From positions 1 through 11,545 of the forward strand of contig DSDR01000002.1 of the NCBI GenBank assembly GCA_011048645.1: a DNA stretch of 11,545 bases, given 5' to 3'. The notes beneath the pieces were generated by a model. The model saw only the letters and a program-made list of their open reading frames with translations, was not told where the DNA came from and made no database searches. The position numbers were made by a program, and so were the translations under genes. Each line of letters begins with the position of its first letter. Position 1 is the first letter of the stretch. Below, piece by piece: positions 6,808 through 11,545 of this stretch. The DNA is from Phycisphaerales bacterium. Its GTDB lineage: Bacteria > Planctomycetota > Phycisphaerae > Sedimentisphaerales > Anaerohalosphaeraceae.

Positions 6808-8337
6808 TTACCGATCCTCCGTCAGCCATGACGCAAACAACTGCCGCACCTGTTCGGGATTCTCACGGAGTTGCGTATTGATTTGCTGTCGAATCGTCTT
6901 TAATATCTCCTCGTCCGATGCGGACGGCAGCGGGGCCAGGGCGCCGGCGCCGGCCAGTTGATTCGCCGCGACGTTTTCAGAGGCCGCCTTAACTCCTGCA
7001 CGTGTGACAATCTTCAGCGCCAGCAGAGCGCAGACGGCCATCACCCCCAGCGACGACTGCCGCACCAGATCCATATAGCGATCCAACTGTTCCACCCACA
7101 AGCCCGATTCCTGCGCCATCGGCACAGCCCGCACAAACGGCACATGCTTGACCGTCAAATGTTCTTCTTTGAGCAGTTCCGGCCCGATCGCGGTACGCAC
7201 AATTTGTTTGACATCGTCCTCGGTCATCAGTAAATCCGCCCCACCGCCCGGCGCATCGCCCTCGCTGTCGGCTTGCGGCGCCGGCCTGCTTAAATCTGCC
7301 ACGACCGAAATCGACCACCCCGTAATCCGCCCCGGAACCGTCGTGCGGGTGGTCCGAGTTTCGGGCAATTTATACTTGCTGACCGTACTGCCGGTGCGCT
7401 CCATACTGCCCGGCGCCGTGACGCGCCCTTCTTCATCGGTCAGCCCGTCCTGTGTCGTCGAGGTCTCATCAATGGTCTCTTCCAGAGGAATCCCTTTTTC
7501 ATAAGTCGTGCTGACCATGGTTTCCTGCGTCATATCAAGCATCGCATTGGTAATGACCGTCGCGCGTCCGGCGCCCAGCACCGTTTCCAACGAACGCATC
7601 AGCCGGTCGGTCATCTCCTGCTCGACCGACGCTTTGTAATCCTTGTAGGTCGAAGCGCCGCCGACAATCGGGTCGCTGTGATTGCGATTGTTCAGCATCC
7701 GCCCCTGACTGTCGGCCAGGGTCACCTGCTCCGGTCCCAGCCCCTCAACCGCCCCGGCTACCAGACTTTGTATCGCCGTGATGGTCGTCGCGCTGAGCTG
7801 AAAGCCCGGACGAAGACGCACCATCACCGACGCGCTGGCCTTTTCCCCGCCTGTGGTAAACATGGTTTGTTCCGGACGCACGATATGCACCCGCGCAAAT
7901 TCGACGCCGTCAAAGACCTGAATCGTCTTGGCCAATTCTCCCTGCAGGGCGCGATTATAGTTCATTCGCTGCACCAGCGGACTGACGCCGATTTTTTCAT
8001 TGTCAAAAATTTCATACCCCGGCTCCCCGCTGCGCGGAACCAGCCCGTCCCGCGCCAGCGACGCACGGAGGGTATAAAGCTGGTTGGCCGGCACAAACAA
8101 GTTGCGCCCCTCGTTTCGGATTTCATACGGGATGCTGCTTTCGCTGAGCTTCTCGGCGATGCGCGACGATTCCTCAATGTCCAGATTGCCGTACAACAGA
8201 CGCATCTCCGGCCGCGTCGCCCACTGGGTCAGCAGAACGCCCGTAATCACACAGGCCAGCACAATCGCCGCCAGCAGCGCACGCTGCATCAGACCGATTT
8301 TCTGCCAGACCGCGTTAATGTTCTGAAACAATCCCAT
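6808..8337 (-). CDS. fliF: Flagellar MS-ring protein FliF
   Basis: This 509-residue protein forms the membrane ring on which the basal body is built. It has an N-terminal membrane helix (about 18-38) and ring-building motifs of the YscJ/FliF family at about 45-215, including LPxSGEPGYEIFD-type sequence (100-112), QRMNYNRALQGELAKTI (123-139) and VEFARVHIVRPEQ (145-157). A second ring domain (about 230-400) has a central Ser/Thr/Asp-rich loop (about 285-330). The second membrane helix is about 428-445. The cytoplasmic tail ends in IRQQINTQLRENPEQVRQLFASWL (482-505), the FliG-binding element. The length is slightly below typical (about 530-560). Only a weak ribosome site precedes the ATG, and a 54-base gap separates it from fliE. 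Confidence 0.97.
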   Translation of the reverse strand: MGLFQNINAVWQKIGLMQRALLAAIVLACVITGVLLTQWATRPEMRLLYGNLDIEESSRIAEKLSESSIPYEIRNEGRNLFVPANQLYTLRASLARDGLVPRSGEPGYEIFDNEKIGVSPLVQRMNYNRALQGELAKTIQVFDGVEFARVHIVRPEQTMFTTGGEKASASVMVRLRPGFQLSATTITAIQSLVAGAVEGLGPEQVTLADSQGRMLNNRNHSDPIVGGASTYKDYKASVEQEMTDRLMRSLETVLGAGRATVITNAMLDMTQETMVSTTYEKGIPLEETIDETSTTQDGLTDEEGRVTAPGSMERTGSTVSKYKLPETRTTRTTVPGRITGWSISVVADLSRPAPQADSEGDAPGGGADLLMTEDDVKQIVRTAIGPELLKEEHLTVKHVPFVRAVPMAQESGLWVEQLDRYMDLVRQSSLGVMAVCALLALKIVTRAGVKAASENVAANQLAGAGALAPLPSASDEEILKTIRQQINTQLRENPEQVRQLFASWLTEDR

Positions 8338-8391
8338 ATGTTAACCAGGCCAACCCGTTCCTGTCCAATCGCTGACTTTCCGTTTTCCGGC

Positions 8392-8703
8392 CTAAATCTG
8401 CATTCGCATCGTTTCTTTATAGGCTTCCACCAGCTTGTTGCGGACGCCGACCAGCATTTTGAAGCTCATATCCGCTTTGGCCACACTGGCCACCACCGTA
8501 TTGACATCCTGCTCCTTGCCGCTGAGCAAATCCACGATGGACGCATTGGCCTCGTGCTGATCCTGATTGACGTTGTCCAGGGATTGTTTTATCGCCTTGG
8601 CAAAGTCGCCCTGCGACGGGCCGCCCTCGTGGGGTCGAGGCGTAAACGACGCCTGCCCGGCGCCGTACACGCTGTTGAGTTGAGGATTAAACTGAACCGT
8701 CAT
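8392..8703 (-). CDS. fliE: Flagellar hook-basal body protein FliE
   Basis: This 103-residue protein is the adaptor between the MS ring and the rod and one of the first exported subunits. The C-terminal half carries the family signature: DMSFKMLVGVRNKLVEAYKE (78-97) then TMRMQI at the end, which matches the conserved F-x-VRNKLxxAYxExxRMQ pattern. Residues 31-75 show the usual SLxxVNxxQxxA-like helix (SLDNVNQDQHEAN). The length matches E. coli FliE (104). AAGGA lies 7 bases before the ATG, and the gap from the flgC stop is 10 bases. No anomaly seen. Confidence 0.95.
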   Translation of the reverse strand: MTVQFNPQLNSVYGAGQASFTPRPHEGGPSQGDFAKAIKQSLDNVNQDQHEANASIVDLLSGKEQDVNTVVASVAKADMSFKMLVGVRNKLVEAYKETMRMQI

Positions 8704-8713
8704 TGCGATATCC

Positions 8714-9121
8714 TTATCTCAAAAGTTCCAGACTCGATTCCACCATTTTTTGATAACGTTTCAAAATGGCCGCATTGGCCTGATAGGTCCGGCTGGCCAG
8801 ATTCAGCGTGATCATCTCGGTCGGCCAATCCACGTTCGGCATGGCCACATAACCGTTTTCGTCCGCCGCCGGATGACCGGGATTGAGCACACGCTGAAAA
8901 TCGCTCATATCCTGAATAATGTCCGCCACTTCCACCCCGCCGGCGCCGTCTTTGGGGGTCTTGAATTCGGCAATCAGCCGGCGGTACGGCCGGCCGTCGC
9001 CGGCATCGGTCGTCTGAATGTTGGCGATATTCGAGCCGACCACTTCCATCTGCTTGTTCGAGGCGCGAAGCCCCGATACCGCAATATCGATTGTTCCGAA
9101 CATCCCTGATTCCACACGCAT
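8714..9121 (-). CDS. flgC: Flagellar proximal rod protein FlgC
   Basis: This 135-residue protein is a proximal rod subunit. The N-terminal FlgC/rod motif reads MFGTIDIAVSGLRASNKQME (7-26) followed by VVGSNIANIQTTDAGDGRPY. The C-terminal signature is PTEMITLNLASRTYQANAAI (101-120), close to the family's Met-Ala-SRSYQAN helix. ATG 9121 has AAAAGGA 8 bases upstream, so it is chosen; Met7 (ATG 9103), where most homologues begin, is the alternative. The length matches E. coli FlgC (134). It follows flgB after an 84-base gap that holds a heptamer repeat, longer than other gaps in the run. Confidence 0.95.
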   Translation of the reverse strand: MRVESGMFGTIDIAVSGLRASNKQMEVVGSNIANIQTTDAGDGRPYRRLIAEFKTPKDGAGGVEVADIIQDMSDFQRVLNPGHPAADENGYVAMPNVDWPTEMITLNLASRTYQANAAILKRYQKMVESSLELLR

Positions 9122-9179
9122 CCTGAAAATCCTTTTCTGTCTGCAATCACTTCAACACAAAATTCCGACTTCTCTACCC

Positions 9180-9207
9180 ACAATTCCTAATTCTTAATTC
9201 CGAATTC
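9180..9207 (-). repeat. Four tandem heptamers, GAATTNN, between flgB and flgC
   Basis: On the minus strand the copies are GAATTCG (9207-9201), GAATTAA (9200-9194), GAATTAG (9193-9187) and GAATTGT (9186-9180). The first five bases are identical in all four and the spacing is exactly 7. A further GGAATT lies at 9166-9161. The array begins inside the flgB stop codon and ends well before the flgC ribosome site. It is far more AT-rich than its surroundings. Confidence 0.7.
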
Positions 9208-9562
9208 ACGTCCTCATCGCCGCGTCCAGTTGCTGATACCGTTTTTTCATCAGCAGTGCATAGGTCCGATGGCGAATCGAATTTTTTATCATCTCGCCGA
9301 CCTCTGAATCCAGACTCACATCACTGCCGTTGACATTGATCGGCGTATTGCGGGTCTGGTACAGATCAACCTCGAGCGTATTCGGCTTCAGCGGCGCCTG
9401 TCCTTTGAGGGCTTTATTCAGTACCGCCTCAAAATTGACATCCACTCGACGATACCCGTTGGTCTGAAGGTTGGCAATGTTATTGGCGAGGGCCTGCTGA
9501 CGCAGCCCCTCGGCGCGAAGCCCTGCTTCCAGCAATCCCAATATGTTCGAATCCTGTACCAT
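9206..9562 (-). CDS. flgB: Flagellar basal-body rod protein FlgB
   Basis: This protein of about 118 residues is the first proximal rod subunit and the first gene of the flagellar run. The rod signature LANNIANLQTNGYRRVDVNFE is near the N terminus, preceded by DSNILGLLEAGLRAEGLRQQ. NDVSLDSEV-like sequence (SDVSLDSEVGEMIKNSIRHR) leads to the C-terminal helix, with LLMKKRYQQLDAAMRT at the end. Two starts are possible. GTG 9568 adds MR before MVQDS; ATG 9562 is preferred because AGGTG (9572-9568) then sits 5 bases upstream. The length is a little under E. coli FlgB (138). The sigma-54 site at 9605-9620 lies just upstream. Confidence 0.93.
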   Translation of the reverse strand: MVQDSNILGLLEAGLRAEGLRQQALANNIANLQTNGYRRVDVNFEAVLNKALKGQAPLKPNTLEVDLYQTRNTPINVNGSDVSLDSEVGEMIKNSIRHRTYALLMKKRYQQLDAAMRT

Positions 9563-9568
9563 ACGCAC

Positions 9569-9853
9569 ACCTTTGGCAAAAATACTATCTCACAACCAAA
9601 GACAAGCAACATTTGTGCCAATACAGAACGCGTCCGCCAAATCAACGAACGGTTCACGGGAAATGCTGATTTATGATGCTAAAAATGCGGAAATCTTCTC
9701 AAAATGACGGAACAGTCCCCCTCGTGCACTGCCCGACCGGCGCAAGGATTCTAAACACTGTCTGTTCACCACACCATCCCCCCACCCAAACACCAGCCGA
9801 GCCGCACCAGCGGCCGGATAAATCCCGACAACCCCGCCGCCCAATGCCTCATT
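9569..9853. other. Intergenic region between the UDP-sugar pyrophosphorylase gene and flgB
   Basis: These 285 bases contain no convincing gene; the short frames in them are not supported by ribosome sites or protein features. The right part has a stem-loop at 9797-9817 (GCCGC, 4-base loop, GCGGC, extended by CCG/CGG across a one-base bulge). It is just beyond the pyrophosphorylase stop but has no T-run, so it is not a classic terminator. The left part holds the sigma-54 promoter. The remaining 150 bases upstream of that promoter are where an NtrC-type activator could bind. A loose GAACAG (9710-9715) / CTGTTC (9762-9767) pair lies there. Confidence 0.55.
9605..9620 (-). promoter_or_regulatory. 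Sigma-54 (-24/-12) promoter for the flgB operon
   Basis: On the minus strand the site reads TGGCACAAATGTTGCT, which matches the consensus TGGCAC-N5-TTGCW at every specified base. GG (9619-9618) and GC (9607-9606) are exactly 10 bases apart. Transcription would start near 9594, giving an untranslated leader of about 30 bases before the flgB start. Such a promoter needs RpoN and an AAA+ activator of the FlrC/FleR type, which is not in the window. It fits the known use of sigma-54 for basal-body genes in several phyla. Confidence 0.85.
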
Positions 9854-11278
9854 TTATTCAAGATAAAGCGTCTGGCCCGGTCGAATTTCGGGAATACGCT
9901 CGACTTTGTCCCTGATATCCTCGGCGCACAGTGCAAAGCTCGGGGCAATTTCCAATACACAATCCGGCGAACCGTCGGCCTTGCGCGGTACTTTGACCCC
10001 GGCCTGCTCAAGCCACCGGGCCGCACGCTCGATCATCATCCGATGCGTCACCTCCGGACTATCGGCGCCGGAGGCATTCTTAACCGGAGCAAACTCCTCG
10101 GCCCGAACCGTTTCCAGAATCATCGAATGCGCGGCCATCGGCAGCGCGTCGAACACAAACGTCTCCAATTTTATCCCGTTGGGTTCTGTCGGCTCAACGG
10201 GGTGGCCCGCCGCGTCGATATGCGGAATCTTTTTGACGGCCCGATGAAATGGCAGGGCAAAATCATCCCCGCGATTGAGTTTGTCCACAAACGCTACATC
10301 AATCAGATGAATCCCGATCGACCCCAGCTCAAAGACCAGCGACCCGTCGGGATTGCGGCGAAGCGCCTGCTCGTCCGGCAGGTCGCTGTATTCAATCACG
10401 GTGACCTTGCCGTCAACCAGACAAAAATTGCCCACTTTTTCCAGCGGGTCGGCCTTGAGCAGGGCCTTGGAACTCATCTCAGAGCGATCCTGAACATGCA
10501 GTCCGATAAAAAGCGGGTCTATTGTGCGAACCAGCGGATTATCGACCTGCCAATAACTGATATACTCCACGCCGCGCCGCCGCATATCCGCAATCGCTCC
10601 GCTCTTGTAAAGGGCTTTCAGGCTGCCGCCGTGGCCATCGGGACTGGAAGCGAGGGTATCCTTGTCGGCCAGCAGAATTGTGCCGTCAAAATCAAAATTG
10701 GGCATCGTACCCTGTTGGAACAAAAACACATCTTTTTTGTCCAGTCCAAAATACCCCGCCGACTCAAATATCTCCACCGTCGCCTGATGATTCAGCGGAC
10801 TGGTCATAATGTACCAGGGAATCGTCGTGTTGTATTTTTTCGACGCCGCCAGCAGCGACTCGGCAAAAAGCTGAAATAACGTCTTCTTCTTGATCGGACT
10901 AATCGGAAAATTGCCCTTCGGCCCGTCAAATCCCAGCCGTGTGCCCTGTCCGCCGGCCACGACAAACGCCGCGACCTTGCCCTCACGGATCAGCGACTGG
11001 CCCAGCCGAACCGCCTGGTCGTATTGCTGCCGCTGCCCGGCGTCCCGCGGCACAGCCGGATACGACGGCGCAGGCTCAAATGCCGTCGGCACCGCCACGG
11101 GCGACTCATTTTTCACATAGCGATCCACCCATACCGGAAGATGCGCAAAATCCAACCCCTCAACCTGCCCCAGCAGCCTTTTTTGCAGGGAAGGCTCTAA
11201 ACTGTCAAAAAAATGGAGGAGATGTGATTGTCCTATCGCTTGAAGCTTTTTTTGAAACTCTTTTAATTTGGATTCCAT
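9854..11278 (-). CDS. UDP-N-acetylglucosamine/UDP-sugar pyrophosphorylase, eukaryotic UAP1-like
   Basis: This 474-residue cytoplasmic enzyme should join UTP to a sugar-1-phosphate, releasing pyrophosphate. It belongs to the UDPGP family and looks closest to eukaryotic UAP1 (GlcNAc-1-P uridylyltransferase), not to bacterial GlmU or GalU. The nucleotide loop AGGQGTRLG is at 108-116 with PKG at 120-122. IPWYIMTS (153-160), FDGTILLADKD (197-207), SPDGHGG (212-218), WQVDNPLVR (243-251) and NGIKLETFVFD (367-377) follow the UAP1 order, and FAPVKNASG (396-404) fits the uridine/sugar end. The N-terminal helical part (1-95) and C-terminal segment (about 410-474) match UAP1-like length. The ribosome site is weak. 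It is separated from flgB by 285 bases and so is probably not in the flagellar transcript. The exact sugar (GlcNAc, GalNAc or glucose) cannot be set from sequence alone. Confidence 0.88.
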   Translation of the reverse strand: MESKLKEFQKKLQAIGQSHLLHFFDSLEPSLQKRLLGQVEGLDFAHLPVWVDRYVKNESPVAVPTAFEPAPSYPAVPRDAGQRQQYDQAVRLGQSLIREGKVAAFVVAGGQGTRLGFDGPKGNFPISPIKKKTLFQLFAESLLAASKKYNTTIPWYIMTSPLNHQATVEIFESAGYFGLDKKDVFLFQQGTMPNFDFDGTILLADKDTLASSPDGHGGSLKALYKSGAIADMRRRGVEYISYWQVDNPLVRTIDPLFIGLHVQDRSEMSSKALLKADPLEKVGNFCLVDGKVTVIEYSDLPDEQALRRNPDGSLVFELGSIGIHLIDVAFVDKLNRGDDFALPFHRAVKKIPHIDAAGHPVEPTEPNGIKLETFVFDALPMAAHSMILETVRAEEFAPVKNASGADSPEVTHRMMIERAARWLEQAGVKVPRKADGSPDCVLEIAPSFALCAEDIRDKVERIPEIRPGQTLYLE

Positions 11279-11313
11279 ATGTATTTTTCTTTAAATAATC
11301 ACACAATGAATAA

Positions 11314-11545
11314 TCAGTGTTCGCTATGTTTTGACAATTCCTCCAGGAATTTCTTCTCTAATTTAAGAAAATCTCGTTTTCTTGGCTTAATCTTTTGGGC
11401 CGGTACGCCCCCATAAACCCAAAACGGTTCACAGTTTTCTTTCACCAAAGAAAGTGCACCAACCAATGCCCCGGTACCAACGGTTACACCCGGAAAGACA
11501 ATGGAACCTGCACCAACAAGGCCGTGACGCTCGACAATAATGGGG
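11314..11545 (-). CDS. Hexapeptide-repeat acyltransferase, C-terminal end (5' part outside the window)
   Basis: An open frame enters at the right edge and ends at TGA 11316-11314, giving 76 residues. They show left-handed beta-helix repeats: VGAGSIVFPGVTVGTGALVGALSLV-type turns at about 10-34, then WVYGGVPAQKIKPR (42-55). This G-x-PA-K-I/x-K ending is characteristic of LacA/NodL/WbbJ-like O-acetyltransferases, with a basic helical tail after it. These enzymes move an acetyl or similar group from a CoA thioester to a sugar or surface polysaccharide. The stop is 35 bases before the pyrophosphorylase ATG on the same strand, so the two could share a sugar-modification transcript. The AT-rich codons stand out from the flagellar genes. 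The substrate cannot be named from this fragment. Confidence 0.85.
   Translation of the reverse strand, partial: PIIVERHGLVGAGSIVFPGVTVGTGALVGALSLVKENCEPFWVYGGVPAQKIKPRKRDFLKLEKKFLEELSKHSEH

Noticed and set aside
7678..8811. Plus-strand open frame (377 codons) opposite fliF and fliE
   Set aside because: It spans three sense genes and gaps, has no recognisable motif, and shows shadow-type composition.
8700..9146. Minus-strand open frame in another frame over flgC
   Set aside because: flgC occupies the same bases with full family motifs; this frame is Gly/Arg/Ser-rich noise.
9797..9817. Stem-loop after the pyrophosphorylase gene as an intrinsic terminator
   Set aside because: The stem is good but no T-run follows on either strand, so only a structured region can be stated.

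Overview
The window is a GC-rich bacterial flagellar locus read almost entirely on the minus strand. From right to left it holds: the 3' end of a hexapeptide-repeat acyltransferase gene; a eukaryotic-type UDP-N-acetylglucosamine (UDP-sugar) pyrophosphorylase; a 285-base intergenic region with a near-perfect sigma-54 promoter; then an uninterrupted run flgB, flgC, fliE, fliF, fliG, fliH, fliI, fliJ, an flbB/motE-like gene, motA, and two motB-type genes in tandem. A second sigma-54-like promoter follows, and finally the 5' end of a FliO-like gene cut by the left edge. No tRNA, rRNA, CRISPR array, transposase or integrase was seen.

The organism is not certain. The diderm-style flagellar genes, the UAP1-like pyrophosphorylase, the sigma-54 flagellar promoters and the spirochaete-like order (flgBC-fliEFGHIJ-flbB then motAB) would fit a planctomycete of the Phycisphaerae type or a relative. 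This is inference from gene content, not from a marker gene.

The genes build one machine. FlgB and FlgC are proximal rod subunits, FliE couples the rod to the MS ring (FliF), and FliG is the rotor side of torque generation. FliH, FliI and FliJ form the export ATPase complex. MotA and the two MotB-like proteins are the stator. The FlbB/MotE-like membrane coiled-coil protein is placed to help assemble the stator. The left-edge gene would start the export-gate block. Gaps between fliG and motB2 are small (0-34 bases) and several genes overlap by 1-4 bases, so the run is very likely one transcript from the sigma-54 promoter near 9605-9620.

Most of the window is ordinary flagellar biology. The points worth a second look are: the two tandem, divergent MotB proteins behind one MotA; the paired sigma-54 sites; the FlbB/MotE-like gene; a FliG with EPPQ in place of EHPQ; a heptameric GAATTNN repeat between flgB and flgC; and the lower GC of the acyltransferase fragment at the right edge.
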